DNA of 13,775 nucleotides from VAZQ01 sp040510815 (GTDB lineage Bacteria > Pseudomonadota > Alphaproteobacteria > Rhizobiales > Xanthobacteraceae). The notes below the pieces were generated by a model. That model was not told the DNA's origin and made no database searches. It saw only the letters and a list, made by a program, of their open reading frames with translations. Positions 7,151 to 12,986 of the stretch are shown in pieces. The stretch spans positions 1 to 13,775 of the forward strand of contig JBEVIH010000308.1 in the NCBI GenBank assembly GCA_040510815.1, given 5' to 3'. The position numbers and the translations under genes are program-made. Positions within the stretch are counted from its first letter, which is position 1. Every line of letters begins with the position of its first letter.

Positions 7151-8233
7151 CTATCGACAGGGATGCTCGGGCAGCGCCGCCGCTGCCGGACCGGGGGTGG
7201 CCGAGACCGCGGGCGGATTGAGGCAATTGAGCAGGCGCGGCGCGAAGTAGGGCACGAAGCCCTGATCGACGATGCGTTTGGCCGCCGCCGTCATCTTGAG
7301 CGGGTCGCTCAGATACTCCACGACCAGCACCTTGCGGCCGGCGCGCCGCGCCATCTGCAGGTATTTGAGCGATCCCGCCACCTCCTCGGGCTTGTTGGCG
7401 GCCTCGGTGTGGTCGATGCCGTAGAGCAGATCCTCCTTGGCGACGCCGTCGATCGCGCTGACGAGCGCAGCGTCATCAAGCAGCTCCTCGGCGTTCTGCA
7501 TGACCATCAAGAAGCCCGGATTGCGCTTGCGGGCATGCTCGGCCAGCCGGCGCACGAACGTCACCATGTCGGCGCGTGCCGAGGGACGCACCTTCTCCCA
7601 TTTCGCCCACACGTCGGCGCGGTCGAGAAAAGCGCCGTCGAAGCCTTGCGCCAGGATGCGGTCGAGATAGGCCTCGGGCGCGCCGAACATCAACTGCTGC
7701 CACTCCGGATGCCAGAACTGGACGTCGTAATTGCCGTCCCAGATCGGGTTCACGTCGCCCAGCCAAACCGGCCGCTTGGCGGTGTCGTACCACTCCTGCC
7801 GCCAATAGGAGCGATAGCGCTCGGCCTCGCCGATCGAGAGATAGGCGAGCAGAATGCGCGGGCTGCCATCGGGGTGTTGCTTCATGCGCGCCACCTCGCC
7901 CTCGCGCGCGAGCTCGCGCACGAAGCGGCGGTTGGCCGAAATGCCGTTGTCGATCACCAGCAGCTGGTGCGGCGCCGACGCCACGGTCGCGGCATCGATG
8001 GAATTGAGCAGATAACCCCAGTTGCGCACCGCGCCGATCCGGCGTCGTCGCTCGGCGGCGGCGCTGTCCTGCTCGAGTTGCACGCGCAGGACGCCGGGCG
8101 CCGCTTCCTTGCGCACGCTCGCGGCCGGATTGGCAAACGAAGGCGCCCGGCCCGCCGCTGCAATGAGCACCGTGACGCCGAACGCGATCGCAAGCAGGAG
8201 GAGCCGCTGGGCTGGACGCATGGGAGCGGACAT
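7151..8233 (-). CDS. MJ1477/TM1410 (GH114-like) putative glycoside hydrolase, exported
   Basis: A 360-residue protein from ATG 8233; ATG 8221 four codons later is an alternative. Upstream codons as far as 8386 are probably not used, because the signal-like segment RPAQRLLLLAIAFGVTVLIAAA would otherwise be buried. Family signatures in order: NWGYLLNSID, LLVIDNGIS, ILLAYLSIGEAERYRSYW (Gly135-Glu136), WLGDVNPIWDGNYDVQFWHPEWQ, and GFDGAFLDRADVW (Asp199, Asp204). These match the TIM-barrel family related to endo-alpha-1,4-polygalactosaminidase (GH114), which acts on galactosamine-containing exopolysaccharide. The actual substrate is unproven. The C-terminus is an Ala/Pro-rich tail. The gene converges with the methyltransferase gene (22-bp gap) and diverges from the DUF502 gene. 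Confidence 0.88.
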   Translation of the reverse strand: MSAPMRPAQRLLLLAIAFGVTVLIAAAGRAPSFANPAASVRKEAAPGVLRVQLEQDSAAAERRRRIGAVRNWGYLLNSIDAATVASAPHQLLVIDNGISANRRFVRELAREGEVARMKQHPDGSPRILLAYLSIGEAERYRSYWRQEWYDTAKRPVWLGDVNPIWDGNYDVQFWHPEWQQLMFGAPEAYLDRILAQGFDGAFLDRADVWAKWEKVRPSARADMVTFVRRLAEHARKRNPGFLMVMQNAEELLDDAALVSAIDGVAKEDLLYGIDHTEAANKPEEVAGSLKYLQMARRAGRKVLVVEYLSDPLKMTAAAKRIVDQGFVPYFAPRLLNCLNPPAVSATPGPAAAALPEHPCR

Positions 8234-8451
8234 CGTTGTTGGGCGTGCCTCTCGGGCCCCCGAGGATGAAACAGAATCGTTAAGCCTTTGGGCCGCATCT
8301 TTGTCGAACATGCGGCGTGAATGAATAACGCCCCAAGCATGGTCGGGTTCGCCTTGGTTGGACCCATGGCGTCGGCGTGCCGACATGGCAAAACCCGCCT
8401 CTGCTACAATGGGTGAGATCTTCGGGCCCCCAATATCTGGCAGGTGAGCGA
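8234..8451. other. Divergent intergenic region with a possible rightward promoter
   Basis: A 218-bp spacer lies between the GH114-like gene and the DUF502 gene. TACAAT at 8405-8410 is a good -10 match for the rightward gene. Upstream, CCGACA at 8380-8385 shares GACA with TTGACA, but the 19-base spacing is long, so the promoter is only a candidate. Confidence 0.35.
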
Positions 8452-9114
8452 ATGAACATTCGAACTTTCATGTCCGGCGTCATCGCGCTGCTGCCGATCG
8501 CCGCGACCTTGGCGATCGTCGCCTGGGCGGGCGGCTTCATCTACAGCTATTTCGGTCCCGGCAGCGCGATCGGCCGCCTGCTCACCTCGCTCGGGCTCGG
8601 CCTGGTCGGCTCGCCGCTGGTTGCCTACCTGGTCGGCCTGGTGATCGTGGCGATCCTGATCTACGCGCTCGGCGTCATGGTCGAATCGAGCGTGGCGCCG
8701 CGGCTGTACAGCGGGCTCGACACCATGATGCAGCGCATCCCGCTGGTGGGGATGGTCTACGACCTGAGCAAGCGCTTCGTCGGCATGCTCGATCGCAAGG
8801 ATGCCAAGGACCTCAAAGGCATGAGCCCGGTCTGGTGCTTCCTGGGCGGTCACGGCAGCGCCGCCGTGCTGGCGCTGCTGCCCAAGCCGGAGACGATCAT
8901 GGTGGCGGGCGAGCCCTACCACGTGGTGCTGGTGCCGTTTGCGCCGATCCCGTTCGGCGGCACCCTGATCTATGTGCCGGCGAGATGGGTGGTGCGGGCC
9001 GAGATGCGGGTCGAAGGCCTGATGAGCACCTACGTGTCGATGGGGGTGTCGTCGCCGCCGGAGGTGCGCGGCCTCGCTGCTCCGGACGCCGCGCCGCCGC
9101 CGCAGCAGCGCTAG
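8452..9114 (+). CDS. DUF502 family inner-membrane protein
   Basis: A 220-residue protein starting at ATG 8452, which is preceded by AGGTGA four bases upstream; an in-frame start at 8377 lacks support. Two transmembrane helices are clear: about residues 6-28 (SGVIALLPIAATLAIVAWAG) and 51-73 (PLVAYLVGLVIVAILIYALG). The segment SGLDTMMQRIPLVGMVYDLSKRF and the later GTLIYVPARWV are typical of DUF502 (PF04367), a family of small membrane proteins without an assigned biochemical role. The last 20 or so residues are Pro/Ala/Gln-rich and probably disordered. It stands alone, with no co-directional neighbour within the following 1 kb. Confidence 0.92.
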   Translation: MNIRTFMSGVIALLPIAATLAIVAWAGGFIYSYFGPGSAIGRLLTSLGLGLVGSPLVAYLVGLVIVAILIYALGVMVESSVAPRLYSGLDTMMQRIPLVGMVYDLSKRFVGMLDRKDAKDLKGMSPVWCFLGGHGSAAVLALLPKPETIMVAGEPYHVVLVPFAPIPFGGTLIYVPARWVVRAEMRVEGLMSTYVSMGVSSPPEVRGLAAPDAAPPPQQR

Positions 9115-9197
9115 CGAGGATCGCGGGCGCGGGAGCGTCGCCTCTTGCGCCGCTCGTCCGCATGGCGGATGCGCTCGGCTGTTCCCGCCCGTGCCGT

Positions 9198-9500
9198 CTA
9201 CTTCCGCCGCGCCGCGCGCATGCGCTCGATTCTGTCCGCAAGCGCGCGCAGGCGCGTCTCGGCACGGGCGAGGCCGATCGCCACGCGGTCGGGACCGGCG
9301 AAGCCGCCATTCGCAGGCGCCGCGTCGACCACATCGGCACGGCCGCGTCCCGGCAGGTGCCGTTCGAGGGTCCCGATCAGCCCGTCGATTGCGGCGGCGG
9401 TGCCTTCGATGTCGGGAGGTTTCGTCCTCGCGCGCGCGGCCGTTGATCGGACGTTCGCGGTCGCGAGCGTTCGGATCAGAAGATTGAGGGGATGGGACAT
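9198..9500 (-). CDS. Small protein of unknown function, downstream gene of a two-gene operon
   Basis: A 100-residue protein that I do not recognise. An AGGAG six bases before ATG 9500 fixes the start; the in-frame ATG at 9518 would lie upstream of that Shine-Dalgarno. The sequence begins MSHPLNLLIRTLATANV, has a loose Gly/Ala-rich middle, and ends in a basic amphipathic helix (LARAETRLRALADRIERMR) that could form a coiled coil. No enzyme motif is visible. It starts 23 bp after the stop of the leftward gene at 9524-10021, so the two are likely co-transcribed and would share the leaderless-type promoter at 10014-10034. Confidence 0.6.
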   Translation of the reverse strand: MSHPLNLLIRTLATANVRSTAARARTKPPDIEGTAAAIDGLIGTLERHLPGRGRADVVDAAPANGGFAGPDRVAIGLARAETRLRALADRIERMRAARRK

Positions 9501-9523
9501 GGTTCGCTCCTGTTTCATTGAGC

Positions 9524-10021
9524 CTATTCCGCCGCTTGCGGCATCGCCGCGGGTTCATCCTCGCGTGCGCGCGCCAGCAGCGCCTCGCAGTGCACGATGT
9601 CGTCGCGTGTCTTCGCGCCGGGCGGGGTCGCGAGCCCGTGCCGCAGCTTGTGCAATTGCAACTCGAGTTGGCGGATGCGCAGCTCGGCCGGCGATAGTTT
9701 CGAAAGCGCATCGCGCCCTTGCCGGCATTCGCGCAGCACCTGGGCGATCGACCAGGCGCGGCGGATCTCTTCGCCGAGGAGCTCGCACCAGGGCCGCGGC
9801 GCACCCGCCGCGACGCAGGCCGCGCTCTCGCGCCTGGCCCGCTGCGCCGCGATCCGCCTCAGCATCGAGCGGTCGATCGCGCCGGCGGCGGTGACGAGGT
9901 CGGTTTCGCGCAGCTCGGCCGGGCGAGGGGAGGCCGGTCTCGTCGAGCCCTGCCTGACGCCGCTGTGGGTCTTCGTGGTGGCGCCCGGTGGCCGCGTGAT
10001 CTGCGTGACCTTCTTGTACAT
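9524..10021 (-). CDS. Unknown 165-residue basic protein with operator over its start codon
   Basis: Starts ATGTACAAG (Met-Tyr-Lys) at 10021 with no Shine-Dalgarno. Instead, a TATACA hexamer ends six bases before the A of ATG, which suggests a leaderless message. The N-terminal 40 residues are basic and Pro/Thr-rich. The middle (MLRRIAAQRARRE, PRPWCELLGEEIRRAWSIAQVLREC) and the C-terminal stretch (LSPAELRIRQLELQLHKLRHG) are helical and possibly coiled-coil. I recognise no family. The context (XRE regulator, short unknown genes, a matching operator at 10758-10778) suggests a regulated accessory or phage-derived gene. Only the ORF, its operon-like arrangement with the next gene, and the operator are seen directly; the function is unknown. 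Confidence 0.6.
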   Translation of the reverse strand: MYKKVTQITRPPGATTKTHSGVRQGSTRPASPRPAELRETDLVTAAGAIDRSMLRRIAAQRARRESAACVAAGAPRPWCELLGEEIRRAWSIAQVLRECRQGRDALSKLSPAELRIRQLELQLHKLRHGLATPPGAKTRDDIVHCEALLARAREDEPAAMPQAAE

Positions 10022-10034
10022 AAGATATGTATAA
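10014..10034 (-). promoter_or_regulatory. Operator/leaderless promoter dyad, copy 1
   Basis: Read in the direction of the leftward gene, the site is TTATACAT, five bases, then ATGTACAA, with 7 of 8 arm positions complementary. The A of the ATG inside the right arm is the start codon at 10021. The TATACA hexamer (10033-10028) ends six bases before that A, exactly where a sigma70 -10 would place +1 on the ATG. No good -35 was found. A second copy with identical arms lies at 10758-10778. Confidence 0.55.
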
Positions 10035-10062
10035 TACCGCGGGAGGCTACATTCATCATATA

Positions 10063-10078
10063 ATCACGAAAATGTGAT
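10063..10078. promoter_or_regulatory. Small inverted repeat, possible operator
   Basis: ATCAC and GTGAT are separated by six bases (GAAAAT) in an AT-rich patch upstream of both the leftward gene (10021) and the rightward 65-residue ORF (10210). The position between divergent genes makes a regulator site plausible, but the repeat is short and may be chance. Confidence 0.25.
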
Positions 10079-10209
10079 CGTGAGCGATTTGTTGCGGATT
10101 CCTGGGGAAAGGCCGATCGGCGCGCCCGGCCGCCGGCAATTCAGGGCTTGCAAATTGTAGGAAACTAATCCATAAGAACAAATACGGAACAAAAGCCTAG
10201 GAGAAGCCC

Positions 10210-10407
10210 ATGCGCAGCATCAATCGCCGGTCGGTCGCAAGACCAGGGAAGTCGCCTCGAGCAGCCAGGGAGGAGCACTGGCGCCGCCGTCAGGCCCTGC
10301 AGGTGGCGGCGCAGCTGCCCGACGAGCCGGAGGAGGCGCTGACCGTGCTGCGCCATGCGCAAACGCTGGTGCGGTCGTTCCTGGCCCCGCGCAAGCCCGC
10401 CAGCTAG
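10210..10407 (+). CDS. Small 65-residue basic protein of unknown function
   Basis: ATG 10210 is preceded by AGGAGA with five-base spacing, a good ribosome-binding site. The product starts with a basic arm (MRSINRRSVARPGKSPRAAR) and ends with a predicted helix pair (HWRRRQALQVAAQLPDEPEE, ALTVLRHAQTLVRSFL). No known domain is recognised. Its stop codon TAG lies within the palindrome CTAG (10404-10407), which also contains the stop of the converging XRE gene, so the two genes end on the same four bases. It is too short for confident coding statistics; support comes from the start signals and the tight packing. Confidence 0.5.
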   Translation: MRSINRRSVARPGKSPRAAREEHWRRRQALQVAAQLPDEPEEALTVLRHAQTLVRSFLAPRKPAS

Positions 10408-10688
10408 CGGCGCTTTTTCATCAGCTTTTCGATGTCGACCGCCAGCTTTTGCGGGAGGCCGCCGCGGTGGCCCATGAAGATCCAGTCGAGCGTCACGCCG
10501 GTGGCGCGGCACAGCTCCATCGCATTGTCGACCCCCATCCGGTTGTCGCCGGTCTCGGCGTTGTTCCAGGCGGCGGGGCCGATGCCGGTGCGCCGGCACA
10601 GCTCGGCCTGCGACAGGCCTAGCGCCTGGCGGGTCAGCCGGAGCCGCTGCGCGACCTCGAGGTGGTTGTCCGGTCGTCTGGGTGGCAT
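10404..10688 (-). CDS. XRE-family helix-turn-helix transcriptional regulator
   Basis: A 94-residue protein consisting almost entirely of a Cro/C1-type HTH domain: LRLTRQALGLSQAELCRRTGIGPAAWNNAETGDNRMGVDNAMELCRATGVTLDWIFMG, with the LSQAELCRRTGI helix-turn-helix at about residues 25-36 and the VTLDWIFMG segment usual at the end of such domains. A short basic tail (DIEKLMKKRR) follows. GGAAGG lies ten bases before ATG 10688. Single-domain repressors of this type often bind dyads near their own gene. The two matching TTATACAT/ATGTACAA dyads at 10014-10034 and 10758-10778 are natural candidate targets, although no direct link is shown by the sequence. Confidence 0.88.
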   Translation of the reverse strand: MPPRRPDNHLEVAQRLRLTRQALGLSQAELCRRTGIGPAAWNNAETGDNRMGVDNAMELCRATGVTLDWIFMGHRGGLPQKLAVDIEKLMKKRR

Positions 10689-10757
10689 GGGAGCGCAGCC
10701 TTCCAGAATCGGCCAATGCAGTCAAGAGCTTGTATCCAGTGGACCGAAAGCCTCCAG

Positions 10758-10778
10758 TTATACATTTTTAATGTACAA
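10758..10778 (+). promoter_or_regulatory. Operator/leaderless promoter dyad, copy 2
   Basis: TTATACAT, then five bases, then ATGTACAA: both arms are identical to copy 1 (10014-10034), and the orientation relative to the neighbouring outward gene is the same. The hexamer TATACA (10759-10764) ends six bases before the ATG at 10771, so a sigma70-type -10 would start the message on that ATG. The site also lies upstream of the leftward XRE gene (start 10688), so it could mediate autoregulation. Confidence 0.55.
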
Positions 10779-11043
10779 AAATGGGCGTGAGAGGGAAACA
10801 AGAATGGATCATCGACACGAGACCTGGATCGAAGCCCGGATCGCCCTGCGCGCGCGGTTGCGGACCCAGCGCGTGTCCGCCACGCGGATCGCAAGCGCGC
10901 TCGGCGTCAGCCGCGGCTTCCCCCATCAGGAGGAGAGAAATCAATGCCGACCCATGTCGTCTGGCAGGCCTGGACGCCGGCCGGTGGTCGATCGCGCCGT
11001 CGCGCCGTCCAGGTCGAATATGGACGGGGAACCGAGATCATGA
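10771..11043 (+). CDS. Small HTH-like protein, possibly leaderless
   Basis: A 90-residue frame starting ATGTACAAA (Met-Tyr-Lys) inside operator copy 2. A second in-frame ATG at 10804 has AGAGGG upstream (79 residues) and may be the start used under ribosome-binding-site control. The segment WIEARIALRARLRTQRVSATRIASALGVSRGF resembles a helix-turn-helix (RIASALGVSRG as the recognition part). The C-terminal half is low-complexity and overlaps, in another frame, the N-terminus of the gene that starts at 10944. The frame's TGA overlaps ATG 11040 by four bases (ATGA), a coupling arrangement that would support this frame if the next gene starts there. It could also be a truncated HTH relic. Coding status is uncertain. 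Confidence 0.4.
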   Translation: MYKNGRERETRMDHRHETWIEARIALRARLRTQRVSATRIASALGVSRGFPHQEERNQCRPMSSGRPGRRPVVDRAVAPSRSNMDGEPRS

Positions 11044-11621
11044 GGCGCGGCCGCAGGAGAAAGCCGAACGTGGTGCGCGACCGCGCCGGCAAATCGCGCG
11101 GCGAGCACGCCGTCGCCGCCGAGGTGCTCGCCATGCGCGCGCGCGACCTGCTGTCCGACCAGATCGCTCCCGAGCACGCCCAGGACGCCTTGGCCGGCTT
11201 CACCTTGGGCCGCCTGCTGCTGCGCGGCCGGGCGGACCCGTCCAACCCCGGCTCGATCACGCAGGCGCAGTACGACGCCGGCGACGATTGGTCGAAGATC
11301 GTGCGGGCGCATGCGCGACTCATGGGTTACAGCCTCAGCAGCACGTCGCCGAGCTTCGACCTGGTCAAGGGCGGCGTTTCCTGTGACTCCGATCCGGCGC
11401 GGACCGAGATCATGCGCATCCGCCGCAAATATTCCGACTGCTACCGGGCGCTGATCGACGCCGGCACCGTGTTCAAGGATTACCGCAAGGCGAGCGGCCT
11501 CGAAGTGGCGATGATCTGCTGGGACGTTTGCGTCAACAATCGGCCGCTCGGCACCTTGTCGGCGGCGGACTACGGCAATCTGCGCGCCGGCTTGAACGCG
11601 TTGGTGAAGGCGCTGCGGTGA
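10944..11621 (+). CDS. Unknown protein, possibly prophage-associated
   Basis: A 225-residue protein. The start at 10944 is chosen for the strong AGGAGGAGAG ribosome-binding site just upstream; the alternative ATG 11040 (193 residues, MRRGRRRK) makes an ATGA overlap with the HTH-like ORF. The main part reads QIAPEHAQDALAGFTLGRLL, SITQAQYDAGDDWSKIVRAH, RRKYSDCYRALIDAG, and AMICWDVCVNNRPLGTL followed by SAADYGNLRAGLNALVKAL. From memory, the layout of a GFTLGRL-like helix, a QYDAG motif and a final helical domain recalls hypothetical proteins of alphaproteobacterial prophages located near packaging genes. I could not verify this. No enzymatic motif is visible. Coding is well supported by length and codon pattern. 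Confidence 0.7.
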   Translation: MPTHVVWQAWTPAGGRSRRRAVQVEYGRGTEIMRRGRRRKPNVVRDRAGKSRGEHAVAAEVLAMRARDLLSDQIAPEHAQDALAGFTLGRLLLRGRADPSNPGSITQAQYDAGDDWSKIVRAHARLMGYSLSSTSPSFDLVKGGVSCDSDPARTEIMRIRRKYSDCYRALIDAGTVFKDYRKASGLEVAMICWDVCVNNRPLGTLSAADYGNLRAGLNALVKALR

Positions 11622-11875
11622 GGCGCACGGAACCTGCCGGGGATCCCGCGCCACCGGCCCGGGACCGCCAGTTCTGCGCGCGGGCGGCCGCCGGCTCGTC
11701 GTCGCATGCGCGCGCGAGCTTGCGCGGCAACCCGTCTTGCATCACGCGCGCCTGCGTTTGCGCACGACATCGGCCGCGTCATCGAAGCGTTTGCGTGCTC
11801 GAGCGCATGATCCGAAAATTTCTCGACTCGATTTGGCGCATGCCTTACTTGGCGAAATGCGATAGGTGAAATTGC
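11622..11875. other. Gene-poor stretch ahead of a terminator, possible 3' UTR or small RNA
   Basis: No convincing ORF is seen between the stop at 11621 and the terminator at 11877. Near its end, CGCAT and ATGCG arms with an inner GCC/GGC pair (about 11838-11862) can fold into a hairpin. The segment GAGCGCATGATCCGAAAA (11801-11818) resembles one arm of an intergenic repeat that I recall as common in Bradyrhizobium. The stretch may be a long 3' UTR of the preceding gene or a small RNA; no promoter is evident. Confidence 0.35.
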
Positions 11876-11876
11876 G

Positions 11877-11908
11877 CCCGCCGGCATCCGCCGCGCGGGT
11901 TTTTGTTT
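11877..11908 (+). terminator. Rho-independent terminator, rightward
   Basis: CCCGC-CGGC (11877-11885), loop ATCC, then GCCG and GCGGG (11890-11899) with one bulged C form a 9-bp GC-rich stem, followed directly by TTTTTGTTT (11900-11908). It lies 255 bp beyond the stop of the 225-codon gene and probably ends that transcript or a small RNA. Confidence 0.75.
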
Positions 11909-11944
11909 GCCGCGACGCCGCCCCAAGTTCGGGATTCCCGCCGA

Positions 11945-12472
11945 TCACCGACGAGCTCCAGCGTTTCGTGATGTCGCTGCTGCTGCGCGGGGGACAGCAA
12001 GCAGAGCGATCATCCTTCTCTGACTGGCGTTTGACAATTCGGATGTGGCTGGCATGAGCGCCGACCGCCGCGCTGGCCTTGCTTCCCGCCTGTTTCCCGC
12101 GACCGGACCGTACCACAGCATCATTGCGCGGCCGGGGTCAGGTGTGCTCATGACCCACCTCACCACCGAGGGGTCGCCGCCCTGCGCCAGCCGGAGCATG
12201 TCGCTGTACGCCCGCTCGAAGTCGTCGCCGTACCTGTCGTGGGCGATGCGGAAGCTGCAGTTCTGCTCCAATGTTTTCAGCTTGTTCTCGACATAGCCCT
12301 TCGGGGCAGCCCAGAAGTCGTCCGCCGCGCTCTGCTGCGGCTGCTCTTGCTGCCGATACTGCGCCTGCAACAGGGCGTTCCGTTCCTCCTCCAGCTGCGC
12401 ACCTGCTGCTGAAACGCCTGGCGCTTGGACCGCATGAAGCAAATTGCTGAGACTGTGGCAGATTGGTCGCAC
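11945..12472 (-). pseudogene. Frameshifted leftover of a phage scaffold-like protein
   Basis: The open frame contains a coherent core: AQLEEERNALLQAQYRQQEQ (coiled-coil, Gln-rich), then DDFWAAPKGYVENKL, RIAHDRYGDDFERAYSDMLRL and GDPSVVRWVMSTPDPGRAMM ending LWY. The pattern of a His-x-x-(Tyr/Phe)-Gly segment, DPSVVR, and a final TPDPGRA-LWY resembles proteins I associate with prophage scaffold or head genes; this is from memory. Upstream, the coiled coil continues in another frame as MRSKRQAFQQQV, and the two join exactly if one G is restored near 12400 (GTG-GCG-CAG). After LWY the reading becomes Arg/Ala-rich and unlike protein. No ribosome-binding site precedes the frame, so it is most likely a broken gene. 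Confidence 0.4.
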
Positions 12473-12485
12473 TGACTGTCAATTG

Positions 12486-12630
12486 CTTGTCGGTGGGCGG
12501 CCACCGCCCGGTCGAAGGATGCGGACGCTAAGCTGCACCCGAGTCAGGCGTACATCTCCTCGCCTGATTTCGTGAGTACCCCGAACTTTCGCCTAGCCCC
12601 GGTGTTGTCTCCTTCCGGGGCTTTTCTTTT
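12486..12630 (+). ncRNA. Candidate structured RNA ending in a strong terminator
   Basis: Three hairpins follow one another: GGGCGG/CCGCCC (about 12497-12511), a 7-bp TCAGGCG/CGCCTGA stem extendable to 9 with a G-U pair (12542-12570), and the terminator at 12595-12630. No rightward protein-coding gene leads into this terminator, since the adjacent broken gene is on the other strand. A small RNA or an attenuator leader is possible. No convincing promoter was found, so the 5' end is a guess. Confidence 0.3.
12595..12630 (+). terminator. Rho-independent terminator, rightward
   Basis: AGCCCCGG (12595-12602) and CCGGGGCT (12615-12622) are perfect 8-bp complements around a 12-base loop, followed by TTTTCTTTT. 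The T-tract lies only on the right, so it stops rightward transcription. Confidence 0.8.
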
Positions 12631-12928
12631 AGTCGGCAGACCGCACCAACGTCACGCCGCCGTTTAGCGGCCGCCAGCCCAGTGTTTTCAATGCGCGTTT
12701 CGGCTGGATGCGATGGGGTTTTCTGTATGGGCTGCAACCAGAAGCAACGAGCGCCGCACCTGCTGGCGACGGCGGGCGCTTGACGCAGCGCAAGCGGCTC
12801 TCGCGCCGATCGAAGGCCGCAAGTCGCCTCCTGTTCCAGCCTGTTGGCAGGCTGCTCTAGGAGCTACGTCAGGTTGGGTCCGGCTCGAGGCTCGTCATCC
12901 TCTGGGATTGACCGTACCTCCACCGCTC
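12631..12928. other. About 300 bp without a supported gene
   Basis: Open frames here lack ribosome-binding sites and protein-like composition; one runs through the terminator at 12929-12961. The only structure noticed is a 7-bp inverted repeat, CAGCCTG-TTGG-CAGGCTG (12837-12854), of unknown meaning. The stretch sits between two terminators facing each other. Confidence 0.5.
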
Positions 12929-12961
12929 AAAATAAAAGAGAGCCCCGTTCGCGGGGCTCTC
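12929..12961 (-). terminator. Rho-independent terminator of the outer-membrane protein gene
   Basis: GAGAGCCCC (12938-12946) and GGGGCTCTC (12953-12961) form a perfect 9-bp stem with loop GTTCGC. AAAATAAAA (12929-12937) to its left becomes a U-rich tract in the leftward transcript. It lies 26 bp after the outer-membrane protein stop codon (12987). Confidence 0.88.
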
Positions 12962-12986
12962 GACAGAGCGGGATAGCGCCGAGCGA

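Noticed and set aside
8404..9804. 466-codon - strand frame opposite DUF502
   Set aside because: It is Arg/His/Asp-rich antisense translation of a confident membrane-protein gene, with no motif.
10047..10066. Possible third operator copy (TACATTCATCATATAA)
   Set aside because: It shares only TTATA and AATGTA with the dyads, and the spacing is two bases short, so it is not counted as a copy.
12713..12976. 87-codon + strand ORF
   Set aside because: It runs through the leftward terminator, has no ribosome-binding site and no protein-like pattern.
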